NCBI GenBank assembly: GCA_016463225.1
Contig: JAEMRT010000036.1
Span: forward strand, 1 to 43,253
Reading direction: 5' to 3'
Source: Sphingopyxis sp.
GTDB lineage: Bacteria; Pseudomonadota; Alphaproteobacteria; Sphingomonadales; Sphingomonadaceae
DNA length: 43,253 bases
Within the stretch, counting starts at the first letter, position 1, and each line of letters starts with the position of its first letter. The translations under genes and the position numbers were made by a program. Below the pieces are notes generated by a model. The model was not told where the DNA came from, ran no database searches, and saw only the letters and a list, made by a program, of their open reading frames with translations. Shown in pieces: positions 24,171-32,628 of the stretch.

Positions 24171-24890
24171 ATGCCCCGCGACGTTCCACTTCCGCAAGGG
24201 TTAAAGCCGCCAAGTCGGCTTGCGCAGCTCGGCGAACTTGTGCTGCCGTTCGATCTGCTGCGCTACGGCCTTGGCGGCTATCACCTTCTCGGCGCGCCGC
24301 GCGGCGACGGGCGGTCGGTCGCACTGCTCCCCGGCTATGGCGCGTCCGAACTCTCGATGCGGCCGCTCGAGGCGTATCTGCGCCACCTCGGCTATCATGT
24401 CCGCGACTGGGGCATGGGCCGCAATCAGGGCCGCGTCGCCGCCGACGTCGAACGCTTTGCCGCGCAGGCGACCGAGTGGGTCAAAACCGACGGCGCCCCG
24501 CTCACCCTCATCGGCTGGAGCCTCGGCGGCGTCATCGCCCGCGAAACCGCGCGCACTTACCCGCAGCTCGTGCGCGAGATCATCACCATGGGCACCCCGA
24601 TCATCGGCGGCCCCAAATACACCGCGCTCGCGCAGCGCTTTGCGGGGCGTGACTTCGATGCGATCGAGCGCGAGATCCATGCGCGCAACATGAAAGGTCT
24701 GACCCAGCCGCTCACCGTCATCTACTCCGACCGCGACGGCATCGTCGGGCCGGATATTGCGGTCGACATCTACAATCCGCAGGCGCGCAACATAAAGGTC
24801 GACAGCACGCATCTGGGCCTTGGGATCAACCCGCGTGTATGGCGGATCGTCGCGAATACGTTGGCAGGCGTGACAAACCCCGAAAAATAG
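24171..24890 (+). CDS. alpha/beta hydrolase
   Basis: This 239-aa serine hydrolase fold has nucleophile Ser117 in GWSLGG, a probable acid at Asp187 or Asp189 (YSDRDGIVG) and His214 (DSTHLGLG). An oxyanion loop, LLPGYGAS, sits after beta 3. It has no obvious signal peptide; the N-terminus [11 protein letters not shown] may be loosely structured. Substrate is not evident. The sequence resembles lipases/esterases of the LipA-like group only in the core motifs. It is followed after 19 nt by rimO on the same strand and probably shares its promoter. Confidence 0.85.
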   Translation: MPRDVPLPQGLKPPSRLAQLGELVLPFDLLRYGLGGYHLLGAPRGDGRSVALLPGYGASELSMRPLEAYLRHLGYHVRDWGMGRNQGRVAADVERFAAQATEWVKTDGAPLTLIGWSLGGVIARETARTYPQLVREIITMGTPIIGGPKYTALAQRFAGRDFDAIEREIHARNMKGLTQPLTVIYSDRDGIVGPDIAVDIYNPQARNIKVDSTHLGLGINPRVWRIVANTLAGVTNPEK

Positions 24891-24909
24891 ACTAGGGGCG
24901 CCGCCAATC

Positions 24910-26280
24910 ATGACAGTCAAAACCCTCCCCACCCAGCCGAAGGTCGGCATGGTTTCGCTCGGCTGCCCCAAGGCGCTCGTCGACAGCGAACGGATTCTGA
25001 CCAAGCTGCGCGCCGACGGCTACGGTCTGTCGCCCGATTATGCGGGCGCCGACGTCGTGCTCGTCAACACCTGCGGCTTCCTCGACTCGGCGAAGGAAGA
25101 AAGCCTCGAGGCAATTGGCGAAGCGATGGCCGAGAATGGCCGCGTCATCGTCACCGGCTGCATGGGCAATGAGGCCGACGTCATCCGCGCCCGCTTCCCG
25201 AACGTCCTCGCGGTCACCGGCGCGCATCAATATGAGCAGGTCGTCGATGCCGTCCACGAAGCCGCGCCGCCGACGCAGGGTCCGTTCGTCGATCTGGTTC
25301 CCGAAGGCGGGCTGAAGCTGACGCCGCGGCACTACAGCTATCTGAAGATCAGCGAAGGCTGCAACCACAGCTGCTCCTTCTGCATCATCCCTGACCTGCG
25401 CGGCAAACTCGTCAGCCGCCGCATCGACGCGGTGCTGCGCGAGGCCGAAAAGCTTGTCGCCGCCGGGACCAAGGAACTGCTGGTGATCAGTCAGGACACC
25501 TCGGCCTACGGCGTCGACACCCGCCACGACCCGCGCCAGTGGAAGGGCCGCGAAGTCCGCGCCCATATGACCGACCTCGCCCGCGAACTCGGCCAGCTCC
25601 AGACCCGCGAAGGCCGCGCCCCATGGGTGCGTCTCCACTATGTCTATCCCTATCCCCACGTCGACGCGGTCATCCCGCTGATGGCCGAAGGGCTTCTGAC
25701 GCCTTATCTGGACATCCCCTTCCAGCACGCGAGCCCAAGCGTCCTCAAGCGCATGAAGCGCCCGGCGAACGAAGCGAAGGTGCTCGAACGCCTCAAGAAC
25801 TGGCGCACCATCGCCCCCGACATCGCGATCCGCTCCAGCTTCGTCGTCGGCTTCCCCGGCGAGACCGAGAGTGATTTCCAGTATCTCCTCGACTGGCTCG
25901 ACGAAGCCCAGCTCGACCGCGTCGGCGCCTTCCGCTTCGAACCCGTCGCAGGCGCGCAGGCCAACGCGCTCGACGACCAGGTTCCCGAAGAGCTCAAGGA
26001 AGAGCGCTACCAGCGCATCATGGAAAAAACCGCCGCGATCAGCGCCGCCAAGCTCGAAGCCAAGATCGGCCGCACCCTTCCCGTGATCATCGACGAAGTC
26101 GGCGAAGCGGACGAGGACGGCAGCATCGGCGCTACGGGCCGCTCACAGGCCGATGCGCCCGAAATCGACGGCCATGTCTATCTGCGCGACGTGGCGGGGA
26201 CGTTGAAATCCGGCGACATCGTCGATGTCGCGATCGAGGATGCGGACGAGCATGATTTGTTTGGGGTCGTAACCGGCTGA
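24910..26280 (+). CDS. rimO: ribosomal protein uS12 methylthiotransferase RimO
   Basis: RimO adds a methylthio group to the conserved Asp88/89 of ribosomal protein uS12, using SAM and two iron-sulfur clusters. The 456-aa protein has the N-terminal UPF0004 domain with three cluster cysteines C19 ([11 protein letters not shown]), C55 ([12 protein letters not shown]) and C84 (TGCMGNEAD). The radical SAM motif is C151, C155 and C158 (CNHSCSFC), and the C-terminal TRAM domain spans about 385-456. The distinguishing [10 protein letters not shown] and FLDSAKEES fit RimO rather than MiaB. The ATG at 24910 is natural. It follows the alpha/beta hydrolase closely. Confidence 0.96.
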   Translation: MTVKTLPTQPKVGMVSLGCPKALVDSERILTKLRADGYGLSPDYAGADVVLVNTCGFLDSAKEESLEAIGEAMAENGRVIVTGCMGNEADVIRARFPNVLAVTGAHQYEQVVDAVHEAAPPTQGPFVDLVPEGGLKLTPRHYSYLKISEGCNHSCSFCIIPDLRGKLVSRRIDAVLREAEKLVAAGTKELLVISQDTSAYGVDTRHDPRQWKGREVRAHMTDLARELGQLQTREGRAPWVRLHYVYPYPHVDAVIPLMAEGLLTPYLDIPFQHASPSVLKRMKRPANEAKVLERLKNWRTIAPDIAIRSSFVVGFPGETESDFQYLLDWLDEAQLDRVGAFRFEPVAGAQANALDDQVPEELKEERYQRIMEKTAAISAAKLEAKIGRTLPVIIDEVGEADEDGSIGATGRSQADAPEIDGHVYLRDVAGTLKSGDIVDVAIEDADEHDLFGVVTG

Positions 26281-26307
26281 ACGGTTGATTTGTTGGAACG
26301 GCTTTTA

Positions 26308-26338
26308 CTGTTCGATGTTAATGGAAGGCATCGAACAG
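26308..26338 (+). promoter_or_regulatory. 10-bp-arm hairpin just upstream of the DUF4403 gene
   Basis: CTGTTCGATG (26308-26317) is an exact inverted match of CATCGAACAG (26329-26338), with an 11-nt loop. It ends 10 nt before the ATG at 26349, so it overlaps the expected ribosome binding region (GGGGCC). Possibilities are an operator, a translational hairpin or the 3' end of rimO; no T-run follows. Confidence 0.7.
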
Positions 26339-26348
26339 GGGCCGTACC

Positions 26349-27824
26349 ATGCGAATAATCAAGGCACTTGCCACTCTGTTCTTGCTCGGATCCCTCACGG
26401 GCTGCGACCGCCAGACCAAGGTAGAAGCGCCGCCCCGTGCCACCGACAAGGCGCCTTCGCCCACGCAGACGTCGCTGATTGCGGTGCCGATCAACGCCGA
26501 TACCACCGCGCTCAAACAAGCGCTGGAACGCGCGGTGCCGAAGACGCTGTGGACGATCAACCGGCGCGAGCGCGCGTGCGTCAAGCCGCAGCAGGTCAAG
26601 GTTTTTGGCAAGAAGGTCAAGGTCACGCCGCCCATCCCTTGCACCATCGTCGGGCGCGTCACACGCGGGCCGCTGCGGCTGCGCGGCGTGGGCGACGAGA
26701 TTATCGTCGATGTCCCTCTCAACGCCATGATCGCCGCACGCGACGTCGGTGGGGTGCTCAAGGGGGAGACCGCGACCGGCGCCGCAATGGCGCACGCGCG
26801 GGTCAAGATCGACATCACCCCCGACTGGCGCACCCGCGGCACGGCGCGGATCAGCTATGGCTGGACCAGGGCGCCGGGGATCGATTTCCTCGGTAAACGC
26901 ATCACCTTTACCGACGAGGCCGACGCCAAGCTGAAACCCGTTGTGCGCGACGTCGAGCGCGAGGTGAACCGCGAGATCGCCCGCATCGACGTCCGCAAAC
27001 AGGCGTCCGAGGTGTGGCGGCAGAGCTTCACCGCGCTCGAACTCAATCGTGACAAGCCGCCCGTGTGGATGCGCGTCACCCCGCAGCGCATCCTGTATGG
27101 CGGATACCGGATGGAGGGGCAGCAGATGCGGCTCAATCTCGGGCTCGAAGCGATCACCGAGACCTTTGTTTCGGGGCGGCCCACCGATCCGACGCCGACC
27201 CCGTTGCCGAATATGGTCCGCGAGGCGCCCACGCCGCACCTCGACGTGCGGGTACCGGTACTCGCCGACTATGCCCAGCTTCAGCCCGTGGTCGATCGCG
27301 CGCTGCTCAAGCGGTCGGCGCGGCCGTTTGTCTTGCCCAAGGTCGGACCGATGACGGTCAAATTTGGCAAATCGACAATCTATGGCGCGCCCGATGGTCG
27401 CATCGCGGTCGGCGTCGATGTCGCCATGCGGCTCGCCAGCCGCACCGGCGAGCCGACCCGCGGCCGCATCTGGATGACCGCGGTTCCCGTCAACAAGCCG
27501 GGTTCGGCCGAGGTGCATTTCACCAATCTATCGATCAACGGCGACACCGACGGGGTTGGCGGCGACCTGCTGATCACGCTCGGCCAGAGCCCCGGCTTTG
27601 CTCCGCTGATCGCCGATGCGCTGACGCAGAATTTCGCGCGCGACCTCGGCGAGTTACAGGGCAAGATCAAGCGCGCGGTCGATCAGCGGCGCGAAGGCGC
27701 CTTTGTCATTCGCACCCGCGTCGATGGCTTCGAGATTGGCCAGATCAAGGCCTATGGCAACGGCCTGTACCTGCCGGTGCGAATGGTCGGCGGGGCCAGC
27801 GTCGATTATCGCCCAGCGAAATGA
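26349..27824 (+). CDS. DUF4403 family lipoprotein
   Basis: This 491-aa lipoprotein has a lipobox LGSLTGC with lipidated Cys near residue 19, followed by RQTKVEAPP. The rest is a long beta-rich protein of the DUF4403 type (segments STVTITP-like SLIAVPINADTTALKQALERAVPKTLW, IPCTIVGRVTRGPLRLRG, ITPDWRTRGTARISYGW, and a C-terminal ARDLGELQGKIKRAVDQR). The family, structurally related to lipid-binding TULIP/BPI-like proteins, has no assigned role; that relation is from general knowledge and uncertain. It starts 68 nt after rimO. Its stop codon is immediately followed by the stop of the convergent pit gene. Confidence 0.85.
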   Translation: MRIIKALATLFLLGSLTGCDRQTKVEAPPRATDKAPSPTQTSLIAVPINADTTALKQALERAVPKTLWTINRRERACVKPQQVKVFGKKVKVTPPIPCTIVGRVTRGPLRLRGVGDEIIVDVPLNAMIAARDVGGVLKGETATGAAMAHARVKIDITPDWRTRGTARISYGWTRAPGIDFLGKRITFTDEADAKLKPVVRDVEREVNREIARIDVRKQASEVWRQSFTALELNRDKPPVWMRVTPQRILYGGYRMEGQQMRLNLGLEAITETFVSGRPTDPTPTPLPNMVREAPTPHLDVRVPVLADYAQLQPVVDRALLKRSARPFVLPKVGPMTVKFGKSTIYGAPDGRIAVGVDVAMRLASRTGEPTRGRIWMTAVPVNKPGSAEVHFTNLSINGDTDGVGGDLLITLGQSPGFAPLIADALTQNFARDLGELQGKIKRAVDQRREGAFVIRTRVDGFEIGQIKAYGNGLYLPVRMVGGASVDYRPAK

Positions 27825-28838
27825 TCAGAACAGGCGGGTGAGACCATAGAAGGCCGCCGCAACGATCGCGCTCGCCGGGATGGTGATGAACCACGCCGCG
27901 ACGACATTGCTCGCGACACCCCAACGCACCGCGCTGGCGCGGCGCGCGACGCCGGCGCCGATAATGCTGCCGGTGATCGTATGCGTCGTCGACACCGGGA
28001 TGCCGAGCAGGCTGGCGGTGAACACCATGATCGACCCGCCGGTCGACGCAGCAAACCCCTGATGGTGCGACAGCTTGGTGATCCGCCCGCCCATCGTCTC
28101 GATGATCTTCCACCCGCCCGACAGCGTGCCGAGCGCGATTGCGACATAGCAGCTGAACGCCACCCAGTGCGGGACGTGAAACTCACCCTTCAGATAACCG
28201 GTCGAATAGAGCAGCACGGCGATGATCCCCATCGTCTTTTGCGCATCGTTCAGCCCATGGCTGATCGAATAAGCCGCCGACGACAGCAAGTGGAGGCGGC
28301 GAAATGTCTTTTCGGCGAATTTGGCGGTCGCGCGGTGCAGCGCCCAGCTGCTGACCAGCATCACCATCATCGCCAGCAACATGCCGAGCATCGGCGACAG
28401 GAAGATTGCGATGACGGTCTTGTTGAGCCCGGTCCACTCGATCCCCTCGAACCCCGCATGCGCGACGCCGGCGCCGACGATCCCGCCGACGAGCGCGTGG
28501 CTCGACGACGAGGGGATGCCCTTCAGCCAGGTGACGACGTTCCAGAACATCGCCCCGACCAGCGCCCCGAACACCACCGCGGGCGTCACCAGATCTTTGT
28601 CGATGATGCCCTTGCCGATCGTCTCGGCAACCTTGTGCAGTTCGGGAAAGATCACCGACAGGAAATAGGCGGCGAAGTTGAAGAAGGCAGCAAAGACCAC
28701 CGCCTGCACCGGGCGCAGCAGCCGCGTCGCGACGACCGTCGCAATGCTGTTCGCGGCGTCGTGCAGCCCGTTCAGGAAATCGAACGCCAGCGCCAGGATG
28801 ACCAGGCCGACGAGCAGTGGGAAAGCGAGTTCGTGCAT
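27825..28838 (-). CDS. pit: inorganic phosphate transporter (Pit family)
   Basis: This 337-aa polytopic inner-membrane protein couples phosphate or metal-phosphate uptake to the proton gradient. It has the two inverted PHO4 repeats, each with its signature: FDFLNGLHDAANSIATVVATR at about 20-40 and SISHGLNDAQKTMGIIA at about 195-211. Further family features are GIPSSSSHALVGGIVGAG and PVSTTHTITGSIIGAG. About 8-10 membrane segments are expected. It lies 15 nt downstream of the Nudix-DUF47 gene on the same strand, the classical DUF47-pit (orfA-pit) pairing, and a PhoB box lies upstream of that operon. The stop directly abuts the DUF4403 stop on the other strand with no terminator. Confidence 0.95.
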   Translation of the reverse strand: MHELAFPLLVGLVILALAFDFLNGLHDAANSIATVVATRLLRPVQAVVFAAFFNFAAYFLSVIFPELHKVAETIGKGIIDKDLVTPAVVFGALVGAMFWNVVTWLKGIPSSSSHALVGGIVGAGVAHAGFEGIEWTGLNKTVIAIFLSPMLGMLLAMMVMLVSSWALHRATAKFAEKTFRRLHLLSSAAYSISHGLNDAQKTMGIIAVLLYSTGYLKGEFHVPHWVAFSCYVAIALGTLSGGWKIIETMGGRITKLSHHQGFAASTGGSIMVFTASLLGIPVSTTHTITGSIIGAGVARRASAVRWGVASNVVAAWFITIPASAIVAAAFYGLTRLF

Positions 28839-28853
28839 GGTTTGCGCCCCCGC

Positions 28854-29978
28854 TTATGCGTGGTCGATGACCAGGCCGTCGATCTCGTTCGCGACATCCT
28901 CGAAACTGTCGGTGACGCGTTCAAGGTGACGGTAGAGTTCACGCCCGATCAGGAAGCGGGCGCTGTTCGATTGCCCATGTTCCTTGAACAGGCGCTTGAG
29001 GCCCGCGGCGTGGATTTCGTCGGCATGGCCTTCCATCCGCACCAGCCGCTCGGTCAGCTCATGAAGGCGTGTGGCGTTGGCAGAAATATTGCGGAGCAGC
29101 GGCAACGCCTCGGCGGTCAGCCGCGCGGCGTCGACGATGATACCGCCGATGTCGCGCATTTCGGGTTCAAATTCGGTAACGTCGTACAGATCGACGGCGC
29201 CCGCGGTCTTTTGCATCTCGTCGATCGCGTCGTCCATCGACGCGATCAGGCTGGTGATCGCGCTGCGGTCGAAGGGGGTCAGGAAGGTGCGACGGACGGT
29301 CTGCAGCACTTCGCGCGTGATCGCATCGGCGTCATGCTCGCGTTCGATGATTTCCTGCACATGATCGGCCATCCCCTCGCCGCCCTGCAACATCCGCGAC
29401 AGTGCATTCGCGCCCGCAACGAGCGTCGCGGCATGGCTTTCGAACAATTCAAAGAAATTACCCTGTCGCGGCAGCAATCGCTGAAACCATGCGAACATTC
29501 GGCTTACCCCTGCTTTTTCTGCAACATTCTGAACAGCGCTGCGCGGCGCGGCGACGGCACGAAAACCGCCATCGCCGAACGAACGGATCAGCGCTTGCAG
29601 ATCCGGCTCTTCGACCGCCGAAGCGGCATCGCGAAACGAGAACCATTTGCGCTCGCGCTCATCCATTTCTTTCCACTCGGCGAGCTCATTGGTCACGGCG
29701 AGCGGAAACACTTCGACATTGTACATAATCGCCGCGCCGTTCGCGCGGCGCTTGCGATATTCATAGCTGCCGATCGGGGTCGGACACACCGCCCCGGTGA
29801 CGCCGGCCTCTTCCTCGGCTTCGACAGCCGCGGCGGCGTGGCGCGTCATGCCGGTCAGCGGATTGCCCTTTGGCACCACCCAGCGTTTCGTTTCGCGCGA
29901 CGTGATCAGCAGGATTTCGGTCGGGCCATCATGGGCGGGACCGCTGAAGCGATAAGGAAGGACGGCGATCTGACGCAT
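28854..29978 (-). CDS. Nudix hydrolase fused to DUF47 (PhoU-like Pit accessory protein)
   Basis: This is a 374-aa two-domain protein from the ATG at 29978 (AAGGA upstream); a TTG seven codons earlier is less likely. Residues 1-135 are a Nudix domain of the diphosphoinositol-polyphosphate-phosphohydrolase type (TKRWVVPKGNPLTG). The Nudix box spans G38-V60 with E53, E56, E57 and G59 present; M44 replaces the usual Glu and V52 the usual Arg. Residues 161-374 are a complete DUF47/PhoU-like helical domain beginning MFAWFQRLLPRQGNFFELF, exactly where free-standing DUF47 proteins start. DUF47 proteins regulate the Pit transporter encoded next. The 25-residue linker (136-160) shows no break, and AGGGG sits upstream of Met161, so internal initiation to make DUF47 alone is possible. 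Confidence 0.9.
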   Translation of the reverse strand: MRQIAVLPYRFSGPAHDGPTEILLITSRETKRWVVPKGNPLTGMTRHAAAAVEAEEEAGVTGAVCPTPIGSYEYRKRRANGAAIMYNVEVFPLAVTNELAEWKEMDERERKWFSFRDAASAVEEPDLQALIRSFGDGGFRAVAAPRSAVQNVAEKAGVSRMFAWFQRLLPRQGNFFELFESHAATLVAGANALSRMLQGGEGMADHVQEIIEREHDADAITREVLQTVRRTFLTPFDRSAITSLIASMDDAIDEMQKTAGAVDLYDVTEFEPEMRDIGGIIVDAARLTAEALPLLRNISANATRLHELTERLVRMEGHADEIHAAGLKRLFKEHGQSNSARFLIGRELYRHLERVTDSFEDVANEIDGLVIDHA

Positions 29979-30020
29979 GGGCTCAATCCTTTCCTGCAAG
30001 CGCGGGCGCGGCGGCCCAGG

Positions 30021-30060
30021 GTGACAAAAGCGTTACGCCCCTATGACAATATTGTGACAG
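30021..30060 (-). promoter_or_regulatory. PhoB box upstream of Nudix-DUF47-pit
   Basis: Read on the minus strand, CTGTCAC (30060-30054), TTGTCAT (30049-30043), the degenerate GCGTAAC (30038-30032) and TTGTCAC (30027-30021) are spaced exactly 11 bp apart. The first two give CTGTCAC-AATA-TTGTCAT, close to the Pho-box consensus (two CTGTCAT 7-mers, 4 nt apart). The site ends 42 nt before the ATG at 29978. It also lies 103 nt upstream of the divergent monooxygenase gene, so either or both could be under PhoB. Confidence 0.82.
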
Positions 30061-30162
30061 CGACAAGCAGGCTTCACCCGGCGCTGCTTTCCGTAAACGT
30101 CAATTCGATTGCAAAATGCAACGCGGTGCGTAAGCTGCCGTCAAACATAGTCGGGAGACAGG

Positions 30163-31704
30163 ATGATGGCAGGCACCGCGACGATGGAACGCGCCGCAGA
30201 AACGAACGCTGCACCCGTCGATCAGGATGTGCTGATCGTCGGCGCCGGGATTTCGGGCATCGGCATGGCGGTCCACCTGCAACAATATAGCCCGGACCGC
30301 AGCTTCGCGCTCGTCGAACGCCGCGCTAACCTTGGCGGCACCTGGGATCTGTTCCGCTACCCGGGCATCCGGTCGGACAGCGACATGCACACGCTGGGGT
30401 TCGTATTCGAACCGTGGAAGCATGAAAAGACAATCGCCGATGGTCCGGCGATCCTCGAATATCTCAATCGCATCGTCGACGAACGCCACATCCGCGAACG
30501 CATCCGTTTCGACCGCAAGGTCGTCGGCGCCGACTGGGACAGCGCTGCCGCACGCTGGACGGTGATGCTGGAGGATGAAAAGGGCGGGACGTCGACGACA
30601 ACCGCACGCTGGCTTTATCTTGGCGCCGGCTATTACGACTATGACGAACCCTTCGATGCCACTTTCACTGGCCGCGAGGATTTCAAGGGCCAGATCCTCC
30701 ATCCGCAATTCTGGCCGAAGAATCTCGATTATTCGGACAAGAAGATCGTGGTGATCGGATCGGGCGCGACTGCAGTGACGATCGTCCCGGCGATGTCGGA
30801 CAAGGCAGCGCATGTTACGATGCTCCAACGCACGCCGACCTGGTTTGCCATCCGCCCCGCCAAGGACGGCCTCGCCAATTTCCTGCGCAAGATCCTGCCC
30901 GAGAAGCTGGCCTATAAAATTACGCGCTTCAAGAATGTGAAGATGCAGGACATCGTCTTCCGCAAGGCGCGCGAGAAACCCGAAAAAGTGCGCGACTTCC
31001 TGACCAAGCAGATCAAGAAGAGCCTTGGCGACCGCTACGATGCCGAAGCGTTCACCCCGCCTTATAACCCGTGGGAACAGCGGCTGTGCCTCGTCCCTGA
31101 CGCCGATTTCTTCGAAGCGATCAAGGCCGACAAGGCCTCGGTCGTCACCGACCATATCGAACGATTTGACGCAGCCGGCATCAAGTTGAAGTCGGGCAAG
31201 CATCTCGACGCCGACATCATTGTGACTGCGACCGGTTTGAAGCTTGCGGTCGCGGGCAAGATTCCAGTGCGTGTCGACGGCGCGCTCGTCGACTGGAGCG
31301 AGCATTTTTACTACAAGGCGTGCATGTTCTCGAACGTCCCGAACTTCTCGGCGGTGTTCGGTTATCTCAACGCCAGCTGGACACTGCGCGCCGACATCGT
31401 CGCCGAATATGTCTGCCGCGTACTCAACCATATGGACACGACCGGGACGACCGTCGCGACCCCGGCGCTCGCCGACCCCGCGACGCTGACCGAAGAGAAT
31501 ATCTTTGATTTCTCATCGGGCTATATCCAGCGCTCGCTGCACATCATGCCGAAAAATGCCGACAAGCTGCCCTGGCGGCTCAACCAGAATTATATCCAGG
31601 ACCGCATCGACATGAAAACCGGCGCGATCGACGACGGCGTACTGGCGTTCGGCAATGCGCGCGCGGTGGCTTCGGCACCCGCCGAGCTGGAAGCGGCCGA
31701 ATAG
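30163..31704 (+). CDS. flavin-dependent monooxygenase (Baeyer-Villiger type)
   Basis: This 513-aa class B flavoprotein uses FAD and NADPH with O2 to oxygenate ketones (Baeyer-Villiger) or soft nucleophiles. The FAD Rossmann motif GAGISG is at 27-32. The type I Baeyer-Villiger fingerprint FKGQILHPQFWP at 174-185 matches F-x-G-x3-H-x3-W-P in full. The NADPH-binding GSGATA is at 199-204. RYPGIRSDSDMHT is the conserved loop of this family. The start at 30163 has GGAG about 10 nt upstream; a second ATG follows at once. It lies divergent from the Nudix-DUF47-pit operon across the PhoB box. The physiological substrate cannot be read from sequence. Confidence 0.9.
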   Translation: MMAGTATMERAAETNAAPVDQDVLIVGAGISGIGMAVHLQQYSPDRSFALVERRANLGGTWDLFRYPGIRSDSDMHTLGFVFEPWKHEKTIADGPAILEYLNRIVDERHIRERIRFDRKVVGADWDSAAARWTVMLEDEKGGTSTTTARWLYLGAGYYDYDEPFDATFTGREDFKGQILHPQFWPKNLDYSDKKIVVIGSGATAVTIVPAMSDKAAHVTMLQRTPTWFAIRPAKDGLANFLRKILPEKLAYKITRFKNVKMQDIVFRKAREKPEKVRDFLTKQIKKSLGDRYDAEAFTPPYNPWEQRLCLVPDADFFEAIKADKASVVTDHIERFDAAGIKLKSGKHLDADIIVTATGLKLAVAGKIPVRVDGALVDWSEHFYYKACMFSNVPNFSAVFGYLNASWTLRADIVAEYVCRVLNHMDTTGTTVATPALADPATLTEENIFDFSSGYIQRSLHIMPKNADKLPWRLNQNYIQDRIDMKTGAIDDGVLAFGNARAVASAPAELEAAE

Positions 31705-31740
31705 AGCGTTTCGGATCGCGCCAACGATCGTCCGACCGCG

Positions 31741-32574
31741 TCAATTGATCGGCAGGAAGTCCCGCGCATATTCGGCCTTTGCCGCGTCGACCAGCGCACC
31801 GGTCACCGGCACGTTGATCTTGTAGCTGCCCTCGGCAAACGCGCCGATTTCATATGGCGCGATGGCGATCGTCATGCGGTCGAGATAGCGGCCGTCGGAT
31901 GAGCCGAGCCACACCGTCTGCGCCGACGCCGGCGGGCATTGCGCGAACGGGCTGTCCGGCGCCTCCTCTGCGACAATGCGTTTGGCCGCCTTGGCGCGCT
32001 TGATCCCTGCACAGAAAGGCTCGCGGATCGCGTCGTCGAACGCCTCACCGCTGGTGAACAGGTCGAGCGGCTGGAGCTGCTTCGCCCGATTGCGGTCCCA
32101 CAACAGCGTGGCAAAGTTCGTCATGCCATGAGCGCCGCCGGTATAGCTCTGGATCTCCGCTGACAGGCTCAGGAAGCGCGGGGTATTCGACACCCGCTGC
32201 CACGATTGCGAATGGCTATGCGCGCGATAGGGGAAACCCGCCTTCTCTGCCGCAGCCTTGTCGCGCCGGGCTGCTGCGATCAACGCGTCGCGCTTGATCG
32301 CGCGATCATTGTCGAGCCATGCAGCAAGCTCGGGGATCGCCGCCGCCTGGCGCGGATAAGCATAAGCGAATTCGACGAGGTCATTACTTTCCTTGACGTT
32401 CGACGCCACGGCATTGCTGGCCACCACGTCGGCGACCGCGCTTGGCGGCGCACCCCGCACCGCCGCGGCCGCTGCCTTCTCGGCCGGAGTCGGCGGGTCA
32501 TCGGCGCAGCCCGAAAGGAGCGCGGCGCCGGTCAGGATCAGCAGCGCGGTGCGAAGCGGTATTGCGGTCGTCAT
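31741..32574 (-). CDS. lipoprotein with DUF4163/DUF3298 domains
   Basis: This 277-aa lipoprotein has a lipobox ALLSGC after a short hydrophobic signal. A central segment carries the PdaC-like pattern FLSLSAEIQSYTGGAHGMTNFATLLWDR (DUF4163), and the C-terminus has the RsiV-type DUF3298 pattern IAIAPYEIGAFAEGSYKINVPV. Similar domains occur in the extracytoplasmic part of anti-sigma factors and deacetylases, probably as ligand or polysaccharide binding modules. The ATG at 32574 fits the signal peptide; the open frame continues far upstream, antisense to the M17 aminopeptidase, and is not coding there. It is divergent from that aminopeptidase gene (55 nt between starts). Confidence 0.8.
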   Translation of the reverse strand: MTTAIPLRTALLILTGAALLSGCADDPPTPAEKAAAAAVRGAPPSAVADVVASNAVASNVKESNDLVEFAYAYPRQAAAIPELAAWLDNDRAIKRDALIAAARRDKAAAEKAGFPYRAHSHSQSWQRVSNTPRFLSLSAEIQSYTGGAHGMTNFATLLWDRNRAKQLQPLDLFTSGEAFDDAIREPFCAGIKRAKAAKRIVAEEAPDSPFAQCPPASAQTVWLGSSDGRYLDRMTIAIAPYEIGAFAEGSYKINVPVTGALVDAAKAEYARDFLPIN

Positions 32575-32628
32575 GCCAGTATAACGCCGGGAATCGACAA
32601 AATATCCATGGCGGCCTAGCACTGCCGC

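Noticed and set aside
27981..30290. Very long plus-strand open frame (769 codons) opposite pit and the Nudix-DUF47 gene
   Set aside because: It is the high-GC shadow of two clear minus-strand genes; the translation is Arg/His/Asp-rich with no recognisable domain and spans the intergenic PhoB box.
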